This document shows positions 36,201-48,200 of a stretch of 64,000 nucleotides of DNA, piece by piece. The stretch is from NCBI GenBank assembly GCA_037893225.1, contig JAZGUH010000412.1:992001-1056000 (forward strand), in the 5' to 3' direction. The stretch comes from Hippasteria phrygiana. Lineage: Eukaryota; Echinodermata; Asteroidea; Valvatida; Goniasteridae. Numbering within the stretch: position 1 is the first letter of the stretch; each line of letters starts with the position of its first letter. The notes under the pieces were generated by a model. The model was not told the origin of the DNA and did not search any database. It saw only the letters and a program-made list of their open reading frames with translations. A program made the translations under genes and the position numbers.

Positions 36201-39200
36201 CTAGGGTGAGGCTGGAGTGACCTCTCCAGGGTCCAGGCCTAGGCGTGAAGTATGGAGATCCTGGGTTGCCCAGGCGTAAGAATCCCCCTCTCGGCCTTAC
36301 TGATGAAGTCCAAAGGAATGCAAAGCATGACGTTTGCCACCAGCTTGGCTGCAGGAGCTGCCGAAACGGCGTTTACAAGGCACCGGTCCGCCTTCGGGGC
36401 TCCACTCCTGATGTGTAAGGTTTACTCCTTTACACATGGTCGTTGGGTCAGATGTGGACCTCCCCGCCCTGGCCGTTGACTGGCTGATGCAGCTCATCCG
36501 CCCAGTGGTGCAGTGTAAACACCACCCCCTCACGTGGTTTAGCCCGCCAGCTGAAGCGGTGTACCGGGGTGTGGCACTTGGAACCAACACATGAGAGATT
36601 TAGGAGATGGATGAGAACCAGTGATGCCCGTCTACTCTACCAAGTAGGGTGCAGCTGCCAGACAACAAAAGTACTATCTCTATCCAGAACCCCTTACACC
36701 CCTCACCAATAATATGGGGCATAATTCTCTTTAATCTATTTGTTATTACTTTAGAAATAATCTTGTAATCGACATTTAAAAGACTAATAGGCCTCCAATT
36801 CTTCAGGTTATTTCTCTCTCCCCTGTTTTCATAGAAGGAATTCGAATACTCACATATGGAAAAGGAAACTTCATAAAATCTACCCTCACTATCGACTAAA
36901 TTGGTTGAAAGGTTTTCGTTATTTCTTTGTTTTTCCATACGGCGAAAATAATTTGTTGGTTTCTCACCCGTTATTTTGTTAATGTGACACTTGACTCTAG
37001 ACTTTTCCAAGTCGTTCAGCTCATAGATTTGGATTTTATTTTCGATTTCAGATATTGTATGCGGATCAGAATCGGGATCGTTAAGAAGCCTAGTCAGATT
37101 ATTTTGAAGTTTAGTTATATCTCTTCTCTTTGTTATATTTTTCTCAGCCGAAATTCTTGATGATATCTTTTAATTTGCATTTCCCATGATCCCACCAATC
37201 TAAGATATTATTATAGTTTTCTTTCTGGGTTTTCCAGAAAGACCAAAAGTTTTTAATCCGCTGGACACAGTCATCGTTCCGTAATAAAGGTTATTGCAAA
37301 TCCATCTACCGGGACCAAGATTAATATCATGTTTCTGAAACCTACAAATGACAGCTAAACGATCCGATAATCCTACAGAAATAACACTAGCGACAGAAAG
37401 AAGAGAATAAAGATAACGAGATATAAATATATAATCTAATCTGCTACTCCTTTTTAAAACCCTATGATAAAAGGTGTACCCCAAGTCATCCGGATAAAGA
37501 TTTTTATATGTGTCAATTAAGTCATGATTGGAAATAATATTGTTAAATTCAGAGACGCTTTTATCTGTATTATCATCTAAATCAAGTTGACAATTAAAAT
37601 CTCCCGTTATTACCCCTCGTATCCCCCTCGTAAAGATATTTATTTAGAATTTGCAAAAAGGTTTTTCTACTATACATCTGGTTAGGGACATAGAGGTTAA
37701 AAATGCTAAAAGTGATCCCTTTCCAAGAAATTTCGCAAGTGATCAATCTCCCCTCGTCATCTGTATCTAAATTATCAAGTTTGATCCCTGATTTGCGCAA
37801 TGCAAGAATAGCCACTCCTCTAGAATTACTAAAGGCCATCTCCCCTCCCCATTGCTTAATCCAAAAATATTCGTCCCCGCTCATACTATGTGTTTCTTGA
37901 AGACAGATGATGTCATATTTTTCCCTATTAAGATGGTTAAATAACATTTCCCATTTTTGGTCATTAGGCCAAAAACAAATGTTTGGTTGTCCTTCCCACC
38001 CCTTCGCCAGTGGGGGGGGCGGATTTTTTTTTATATATTTTTTTTACATTCCCCGGAAGTCCAACTTCAAACCATACACAAAGTAAAACAAACACAAAAA
38101 TGTTGTTAGGCCGATAAACGGTTGCCTCTTCAGCGATGGCTGCCGGGTCCTTCACTCCATCCGAACAACACATAACCGTAGCCCTAAGGCTGCCAGTGCT
38201 GACACTGTCTCCTGGGGCTCAACAATGTCACTCTATGGACCACTTTTTGGTGGACGCGACCTTTGTGTGTTTCAGCTGTATTTGAGCTGGCTCAACATGC
38301 GACAAAAAACCCTCACGAAGTTTCGATGTGGTAGCCACACTGCACATACAATCAAACAAGACTTACACCCAGTTTGCAATAAATGCTGAGCGTGTATTAA
38401 AGATGCCATCTTGGCTTCCCCTGTGCATATACACGTTCAGTTGATGCATTTTGTTTGTTTGAATATTTATTATTTAATCGTTTGTGTATTTAAAATATAC
38501 AACAAAATTCTAAACTAAATATTAAAATATATAGTGATTAAAGAATATAATTAGAAAATGTTGAGATTTTATTTTTTCATAAGTTTATTTCTCAAAATGC
38601 GATTTTCATAACATTTTAGCCTTGTGCGTTACACATGTGGCCACTCCCTGGGATTTTTCCCAAGATCTTGGGAATTTTGGTGGGAAAAATATGGATTGCA
38701 CATGCGCAAAGTGCTTATTCCGATGCTCTTTGCAAAGTGTTTTCCCATTGCCTTGGGAATTCTTGGGAATTTTACTGGATGAATCTTGGGAATTTGAAAT
38801 TTGATGAGTGGCCACGCTGCATTTGTGTATTTCTGTACCGCGTGTATTTCCATCGAGATATTTATTGTGCGAAGTCACACACCGATACTAGAATATGAAC
38901 TTTCAAACTCTGGAGTAAAAGGTAGGGTCGTGTTTGTGCATTACAAATAACAAAATATAGATGGAAACGAGATTAGAACGAATCAACCAGCGAAATCAAT
39001 TCGAGTTTTGGGATACATTTCTTTTTGCCTTGCGGAGCCCGTTTACGTTGAGAGTGACTATTCTAAGCATCGCGCAAATCAGGAGAAAATAAATCATGAA
39101 TCAAAAGGGTAAACTCTCGTCGCTCTGCCACTTCCCCTGCCGCGTTGACTTGGCTGGCTGGGTGGGTCGGGCTGTGACTGCGGGTCGTCCTCGGATTTGC

Positions 39201-42200
39201 GTGCCCATGAGGTACGCTTCTTTCTCGTTCGTTGTACTCCTCCTCTCATATAGGTGACGTATTTCTCTTCTTAGGTCTTCTGATTTTGTGAAGACGCTTT
39301 CCGTGGTTTTTCTGACTCCATCTCCTCGTCGGATGTTTCTCCAGGTTTTGTGTAGCTGTCGTCATCTCTCTCCTCCTCCATCTTTCTTTTCCTTGTGTCC
39401 GCCTTGGCGACGCTCTCATCCCAAAAACCGCTGAGCTTCTGCTTGGGTTTTTGCTTGGTTTCCTTGGGTCCTCTGAGGCGGCATAGAGATGGCCTGGCTG
39501 AAAGTCTTTTTGCTGGCTACGGGGTTAGTTGCTGTGCTGCTTCCCTCTTCCAGTCTATCGGTCGCCTCGTCTTGCTGACCTTCCTGCTCTTCTGCTGTAG
39601 CTGGATTTGTCTCGGTGTGACTGACATCGGCGGTTGTTTCGTCGGGTTCTCCGGTTTGGATGTCATCACCATCTTCATGTCATCTTCACTCTCATGGGTG
39701 GGCTCTTTTTGCTATTCCTCGTCGGGATTGGGAATCACCAGAATTGGGGTCTGGTTAATACCTGCCTTGTCGTCCTCTTCCTCGTTGGTGTCGGTATCGG
39801 TATCCTCGCCCTCGTCCACGCGCTGGTCGTGCACCGACGCCCGGTGATTGAAGCTTCCACAGACGAAGCATCGCCCCCTCATCTGGCAATCTCGTGCAAA
39901 ATGGCCTGGTTGGCTACAGATCTTGCACGTCTTTTCCTGGCCTCGGTATCTGACGGGCAACGTGAATCCACCTACTCTGATGTAGCTCGGTATGGGTTTC
40001 TGGAGGTTCTTGATCAGTAGACTCCGGACTCCTGTCTCGATGGTCTTATCAAAGTCGTGGGTCTGTCTTCTGAGATTGGCCATGGTTCCATATTGCATTA
40101 GGGCGTTGCACACGATTTCGTTGGACATCTCGTACGGGGCCTTTACGTACACAAGAGCCGAATTCAGAATGTTGAATCTTTCACATTGGATCAACATCTT
40201 TTGCAAGATCATGCCTTGTTGTGCTATTTTCTTGCAGTGCTTGCTGTCATCGAACGAGATGTTAAACCATTCATTGTCCAGTGCTGCGATACACTTCGTG
40301 GACGCCGCACTGCCCAGTTCTTTGTTAATAGCACAAAAGACTTCGTTGGCTGTCACATCGTGTAGGTGCTTCACATTGAACTGTATTGTGTTCGGGCGTT
40401 TGAGCGTGGGTCGCTGTGGTGCTCTATACCGTGAAGTCATGGCTTACGAAGATGGCTGCCCCTATACGGACAACGGTGATAAAAAAAAAAATTGGATGGC
40501 CAAAAATGGCCAGAATTCTCGTTAATAAATCTCCCTATTGAGCTTGGTCGGTGTATGATCACTGAGGAAGACGAAGATACACTTTTCGAGATGAAAATCG
40601 CTTGTAAGAGGTGAAAATGTAGCAATTCTCGGGAGCGCGATGTGCAACACGTCTTGCGACCTCGAACGCATTTATTTATACTATTTAACTAAACTATTTA
40701 ACTATTTATTTTCAAAGTGAACAAAGAAACTGGCACGAGCAGGATTCGAACCTGCGACCTCCGGGTTACCGTACTGGCACTCTATCTTTGTTCGGGTGGG
40801 CGGATACTGACAATTTGGGAGACCGCCAACATAGGGCAAGATAGCTCAGTTGGTAGAGCGCCGGTACGGTAACCCGGAGGTCACAGGTTCGAATCCCGCT
40901 CCTGCCAGTTTCTTTGTTCACTTTGAAAATGTATTCAAATTTACCTAGTCAGTTTCCCCTGTGGATTGTTTGACGAATTATTTAACTATTTAACTATTTA
41001 ACTATTTAACTATTTAACTATAACTATTTTCTGGTAATGAAACCAAGATTCCTCAAAGCGCAGATTGCACAGTAGCTCGAAAGCCTGCACTAAACCCGTA
41101 GGAAGACGACAAAGAAATGTTAAGTTTTAGGTGGGTGAAAAACCCCAGATAGAATGATATTCTGGGGGAAACCCATGGGAATCGGGCAGGGACTGAAAAC
41201 CCAATCTGGGTTATTACAGCAGTGGAAGGTGAAGAAAGTACCTGACTCCCCTAAATTTATGCAACTTTAGTACCTCCCTACTCACCACAGCGGCCCAGAT
41301 TCAGGTGGTGACAGAGAACACCATCACGTTTCACCATCATGACCTTTTGCGGTGTTGTCTGTGTGTGAATTCACCAACCTGACCACCGTTATTTCTTCTA
41401 CAGATTTGTGCAAGGTGTACCCAAGATCGACTGTTACAGATATTACCACTGGCAGTACCTGGATATGTTCATGTATTTCAGCCATTACTTTGTCACTATC
41501 CCCCCACCTGGGTGGACCAACGCAGCCCATAAGAACGGAGTGCAAATGCTAGGTAACGAGACAAGTCTGTCATAGTTTTTGCACAAAACGTTGGTTTACC
41601 GGGGGATTTTTCTGAGTGTTTAATATAGCTAAAACTTCCCTCAGCTTCAATTAAGATGTAAGGTAACATTTCCAGCACTGTGCCAATTACCTGAACACAA
41701 GTTCCTAAAAACATTTCTAATAAAAAGAAAAATAAATGATTGAAATCAATGGGAGACATATGAGACACATTGTGGCAGCAGACTAGACATACCGGTCCTG
41801 TTCCATTGTTACCTGTGTGCGCATGCTCCGTAATACAAGTGCATGCTGAGAACTATGTGCGCATGCTCAGAACTAGCAAAAACAAACTGGTAAATGTATG
41901 TCTGCTGCCATCAGAGTCTCAAATGTGACCCGCTCCAGAAAAAGGTGATATAAGTCGCCCTATGCATTTATGTGTTATGGCCCTTTCAACTTTGAGAGGG
42001 TGAAATTTTTCGTCAAAATTAATTTTTTGTTTTTTGTCTTTATTGACATCTTAAATATCTTAAGTTTCAGGTTTGGTGCACAACAATGTTGATCTCCGTG
42101 AATACAGTGAAAAAATAACATTTTTAGAGTGCATTGTTCCATTGCATTGTATTAGAACTAGCTATTTCAAAGTCTGTTTTCTCTGTTGTGCAATTTGAAC

Positions 42201-45200
42201 TCCATAGAACTAATTAATATGCAAAAACACGATATCTCCTGAACGGAAAGGGCTTTGGAGCTCTATCATGTACCAAATGAAAGCTTACATCGCGGGCTTT
42301 CCAATCATACATAACATTAATTTTTCATATTTTGCGATATAATATACCTTTTTCCAGAGCGGGTCACAAATGGTCTCCCATTGTAAAAACCGTACAGAAG
42401 AAAATAGTATAAATTCAAATATATTACATTTAGAATTTATTATCTTTATGTGTGTGAGAGCTAACCTGCTGGCAGATCCAGAACACATATTTTTTTGGGA
42501 ATGCCATTTTTTTTTAAGGTGACCCGAAAAAAAATCTGCAAACAAACTTTGATAGGGGGGGGGGGGGACTGTAGCAACATTTGTTTTCATTGTGAAGCTC
42601 GATAAGAGCATGGGCAGTATATTATATGTGACCCGCTCTGCAAAAAGGGCACATAAGTCGCTGTATGCTTTTACGAGTTATGGGCCGTTCAATGTGAAGA
42701 GGGTGAAAAATTCTTCAAACAAGTGATTTTGAAGGGAGGGAATTTTGTGCATCTTTGATACCTATATTATTCTATTTCATAACCAACATCTTTGATTTCA
42801 GTGAGTAAAGTTGGAAAAAGAATGTGTTTTTGTCGAGTGCTTCCATCTATTGCTTTGCTTTTTGTTTTTTTAATTGGCTTGTTTCTCCTTAAGTCATTTC
42901 AAGAAATGCCTGAAAACAAACATGCAAATTTCCAAATATCTCGTGATTGCAAAATGCTACAGGCCTCAGACATATACCATATGAAAGCTTATAAAATAGC
43001 CTTTCCAGCTATATATAAAACACTATTTTCAAATTTTGCAACATAAGTGCCCTTTTTGCAGAGCGGGTCACATATTTAAGAGGAAAAAACCTGAATCTAT
43101 GATTCCCATTCCTTGCATGACAGGAACCTTGATCACTGAGTGGACCGATGGCTCCGCGCGATGCCAACAAGCCTTCGCCTCCGAAGCCTCATACAAGGCA
43201 CTCGCTGACAAACTGGTGGACATTGCTAAATACTACAAGTTGGACGGATGGTTGGTCAACATCGAGAACAAGATTTTGGTAAATTTGTCAAGCAAATGCA
43301 GAAAATCAACTAGAGAGAAGGAATTAAATTTGAAAAACACAATTTTGGGCCACTGCGCATAAAAAGCAGGGACACGGTAACTTTAGAGGTAATATACAAC
43401 ATTTGCAATAAAAACAGAACTACTGAATTATTATGAAATACCTTATTTGACTCTAATTAAATAATAGTCTCAAGCAGCCTGTAAAATCATGGTACCCGGT
43501 GTGCTGTCATTTTCAAGAAAAGTAGAAATTTCAAGTTGTATCAATTTCCAGTGATGATAGTTTGAAAAAAACTTCCTTTTTTTCAAATTCTGCCCCAATT
43601 TACCAAGTTTACTCCACATGTTGTTTGGCAGTTGGTTACACAACCATGAACAGGTGCAAGCCAGCTAGTCTAGTTCTCCGACCTGATAATTCCCCAACGT
43701 CTATAAATTGCTCCATTTTGTCTGAAGTAGGGTCGGGGAACCAGAATACAAGATCTGTTTTTTCTCTTGTTTTCCCAGTTTCATAAAACTTTAAACAGGT
43801 CAGTGTTACAGTATTTGCCATAAAATACTAATCCCAAATCCATTCATTTCTGAAAATTACAGCAAAAGCAAATGTGGTATACTACATTTATTGACTTAAT
43901 TTATGAAATGCTGCTTCCTCATTTAAAATATCTGTGTATTAATTCCAATGTAAGGTTCACTTAGAAAGTTTTTCCATAGAAAAAAAGAATGTGTTTTTTA
44001 CGTTTTCATAATCAGCCAGAACACATGCCTCAACTTGTGGAGTTTATGCGCTACCTTCCCAGCAGGATGCACGAGCATGTGCCAGGGTCAAAGGTCATTT
44101 GGTATGACAGTGTCATCACAGATGGGTCGCTGCGCTGGCAGGACATGCTGAATGATCTCAACAGGTAGTTGACCTCAAGAAATGACCTCTTGACTGCATG
44201 TGTTGATTTCTATCACAAAAACATAGACTTCCCATGGTAGGCCCCCAAGATCCCACACCAGCATATTGCAGATAGTGTTGTAAACAACGTAATAGCAATT
44301 GCACGGGCTGATATTTTCAGGTTTTTAAAAATACCAATCGAAAAGTATTTTAAGGAATTGTGTCAGTTATTTTACAGAAACAATGTTTTGTCCCATTCAA
44401 AAGCCTTGTTTTCCTAGGCATTCCTTGCGAGTTTCACTTTCGGATTATGTCACCTCACTGATACCGAAACTTCGGTAAAATCAAATATATCTTTTTGTTT
44501 AACAAGTTTTAGATCTTTTCCTATGTAGAAATATAGAATTTGCCTTTTTCAATTTGCAACCGACCTTCCTTGAAAACCTGTCCCTGATTCTTGCTAGACT
44601 GATTTGTTATTTCTCAACCTGTCATTGTCTGTGTTCAGAAAACCTGTCCCTGTGTACTGCTCGACTCATTTCAAAACCAGTGTGTTCATTGTCTGGCCAA
44701 CATTTTAAGAATCTGACAAACTTTTATTGTCCTAATATGGCTTTGCACAAACTCAAACATTTGTTTTAACCAGTTCACGCCTGGCTCACTACGAGCCGGT
44801 TGCTGACAGATATTTCCGCTGGACCCTTGCCTCACTGAGTGCGTGTATGTATACACGTCATCCGATGCGAACTGGTTAAAATCCACACCCCCAAAAGCCA
44901 CACCCCCAAAAGCCACACCCCCAAAAACCACACCCCCCAAAAGCCACACCCCCAAAAGCCACCCCCCCAACAAAAGCCACACCCCCAAAAGCCACACCCC
45001 CAAAAGCCACACACCCAAAAGCCACACACCCAAAAAGCCACACACCCAAAAAGCCACACACCCAAAAAGCCACACACCCAAAAAGCCACACACCCAAAAA
45101 GCCACACACCCAAAAAGCCACACACCCAAAAAGCCACACACCCAAAAAGCCACACACCCAAAAAGCCACACACCCAAAAAGCCACACACCCAAAATGCCA

Positions 45201-48200
45201 CACACCCAAAAGCCACACACCCAAAAAGCCACACACCCAAAAAGCCACACACCCAAAAAGCCACACACCCAAAAAGCCACACACCCAAAAAGCCACACAC
45301 CCAAAAGCCACACACCCAAAAGCCACACACCCAAAAAGCCACACACCCAAAAAGCCACACACCCAAAAAGCCACACACCCAAAAAGCCACACACCCAAAA
45401 AGCCACACACCCAAAAAGCCACACACCCAAAAAGCCACACACCCAAAAAGCCACACACCCAAAAAGCCACACACCCAAAAAGCCACACACCCAAAAAGCC
45501 ACACACCCAAAAAGCCACACACCCAAAAAGCCACACACCCAAAAAGCCACACACCCAAAAAGCCACACACCCAAAAAGCCACACACCCAAAAAGCCACAC
45601 ACCCAAAAAGCCACACACCCAAAAAGCCACACACCAAAAAGCCACACACCCAAAAAAGCCACACACCCAAAAAAGCCACACACCCAAAAAAGCCACACAC
45701 CCAAAAAGCCACACACCCAAAAAGCCACACATCCGCGTTTTTGCATCCCTGTGGAGACATGGCATTGTTCTCCCCTTTGTCCCTGTACTTAAGCAAACCC
45801 CCATAGACTTTGTACACAAAATTCCTTGTGGAGCAAACCTAACCCATAGAATTGCCCTGTGGAGACCTATTGAGTCCCTTTGTTCGCATTGTGTTCATGT
45901 CTCCACAGGGTACGGAATATCTCTCCACACACCCAAAAAGCCACACACCCAAAAAGCCACACACCCAAAAAGCCACACACACCCAAAAAGCCACACACAC
46001 CCAAAAACAACACCCTCAAAAGCCACACCATAAAAGCCACACACCCGAAAGCCACACACCCGAAAGCCACACCCCAGAAAGCCACACCCCCAAGAAAAAC
46101 CTCACCCTAAAAACACCCCACCCTAAAAACACCCCCCAAAATTCTTAACTTTCCAGACATATGATTTTAACATTAGTTTGCCGAGTAAAGTTTTGAGAAA
46201 ATAATATTACAGAAGTATTAATATTCTGAAATTGTGCTCTTATTTCTTCTGCAAGGATTTTCTTTGACGCCTGTGATGGCATTTTCCTCAACTATAACTG
46301 GAATGCTGCCAAATTGGCGAGTAGTGTCCAGGCAGCTGGGGATAGGCAGTATGACGTGTATGTGGGCGTGGACGTGTTTGGACGAAATTGCTTTGGAGGC
46401 GGCGGTTATAATACAAACAAAGTACGCCATTATATCAAATTATTCTGCATTTAAAAGTAGAAAATATTAACCTAAATGAACATGCCTTGAAAATGTCCTG
46501 TTTGTCTGAAAATCAGTGAAGAAAATCATTTCGGGGATGACAGTTTTGTTCGGAAAAGTCGAACCGTTGGAATACTGAAAGATTCAGAGTGGTGCAGTCT
46601 GAATCTCTAGATCAATGCTTCACTTTTTTTCTCCAAATTTTTGCATAAGTATTACAGATTATGATGTAGAACAAAAATACCTATCTAATTCTTTGCCTGT
46701 TGCACATTTCCCTTCATCGTACCACCTTTCCTGCTTCAGGGCGAACATGCATAAAAAAGAGAATAACTTTTACCCTTAGATCTTGGAAATAGGTTAGACC
46801 AAAGGGATAAAATTTGTGTCTTTAAATCACTGGTATTTTAACAATTTTGTTCTGTATCTATTTTCAATTTCAGGCCATGTCAGTGATTCGGCAGAACAAA
46901 CTCTCTGCAGCCATTTTTGCTCCCGGCTGGGTTTATGAAAAACATGGTGCTGAGGACTTCTGTGCAAACCAAACCAAGTAAGAAAGCCTTTTGTAAGCTG
47001 ATATTTATTCATTCTCTAGTTATGTCTTCTTTACCCTTGGTAGCCCATTCAGTGGTCAGTGAGAAAACCACTTTTCATTGAGCTATATAATAGAAGTTAC
47101 TGCTTATATCATTTCATATTGTGTGAAAGGGGTATCAATTGCGGTAACCCTTTTTTGTGGTTCCAGCATTAACACCCAGCTGACTGATATAGTGAGCCTG
47201 TTCTATACATAGTCCAGTAAGAATTGACATGAAAAATGCCCAACCCTGACATTTTAGTTAACAGAATTTCTACTCAGAAACCTTTATATGGTTGCCCTGA
47301 ACATACATAAAAAATGCAACAAATTTTTTACTTGGAAAAATGCTGATTTCTACGTTCGAATGTGCTATTACCCAATTACTAATGCCCAAATTGGAACAAT
47401 GATTAGCCATTACAGGCTCATCATCAGTTGGTCAGATTCCAATATGGGCAATAGAGCATGTCACATAAAACCAATGTAAAGTTGTTACTTTCATTTTACT
47501 CAATCACAGACTCGGTTATTGCCATATTTTAAACAAAACTGATTTTATTAACCGGATTAATATTATTTTGCAGCCAGATCAAATAACTTGCCCACAAAAT
47601 CTGTGCTTAGTTGATGTCAGATTTTAGGGTTTAATTTTTAATTTTTTTATTTATTATATTTGTTTTATTTTATTTTTTTGAAAATTTTATATTTCTGTAA
47701 AAAAATTACCAAATTACCCTCAGTACGGCTAATTCCATAAAGTTTTACCCCAACTTTTTGCTGCTGTGCATTTCTTTCTCTCCCAAAGTTCTAATGGGAT
47801 GGCGGTAGGATGGGGGAGCACAAGTGGTGGAGGGGGAAAGGCCTTATAGGGGGGATATGACACAATACCCCAGCACCCTTTACACCACTCTAAAACGGTA
47901 ATTGAAATCAATTTTTCAATATCTATTAGCGTCATCTCTTCCTGAAAATCTTAAAGAGTTTTGAGGGCAGAAGCCGTTTAGTACTTTGACAATGATTATG
48001 CAATGACGATGACGACGTCCAATACTCTTTTCTCATGATAATTTTGGTCATAATCTTTATTTAAGTTTTCGCATTTGCCATTTTGTATTAATTTAAGTTG
48101 AACATTTGCAAGGACCCTTTCCGAATCGTTCAAAGGGTATGATTTAGCTTAGGTGTCGGAAATACATGTCTTTCAATATAAATTGTGCCTTTTGTTTTTC

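Larger units (their letters stand above)
30400..38010 (-). mobile_element. LINE copy D: L1/Tx1-like ORF2 relic (endonuclease, RT, C-terminal zinc motif)
   Basis: The minus strand begins about 37947 with MLFNHLNREKYDIICLQETH, an APE endonuclease. An LDYIFISRYL block lies near 37440. RT blocks follow: NWRPISLLNVDYKIISK (~36780), DQEKAFDRI (~32580), RQGCPLSPLIY (~32400) and an active-site variant QHADDTTIFL (~32255). The C-terminal end (30541-31303) continues into CPLC ... EHLFINC (about 30425-30485), the zinc-binding element of L1/Tx1-type RTs. Multiple stops and frameshifts are present, including a 23-bp tandem duplication at 32390-32440. It is split by LINE E (about 32735-36700) and by SINEs (31325-31815). 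Confidence 0.8.

Noticed and set aside
38605..38898. Overlapping ORFs on both strands around CTTGGGAATT words
   Set aside because: No domain; arises from low-complexity repeated words.
44686..46033. Long ORFs of 300-396 codons on both strands
   Set aside because: They translate a 16-bp minisatellite that has no stop in any phase. All frames look alike and show no protein domain.
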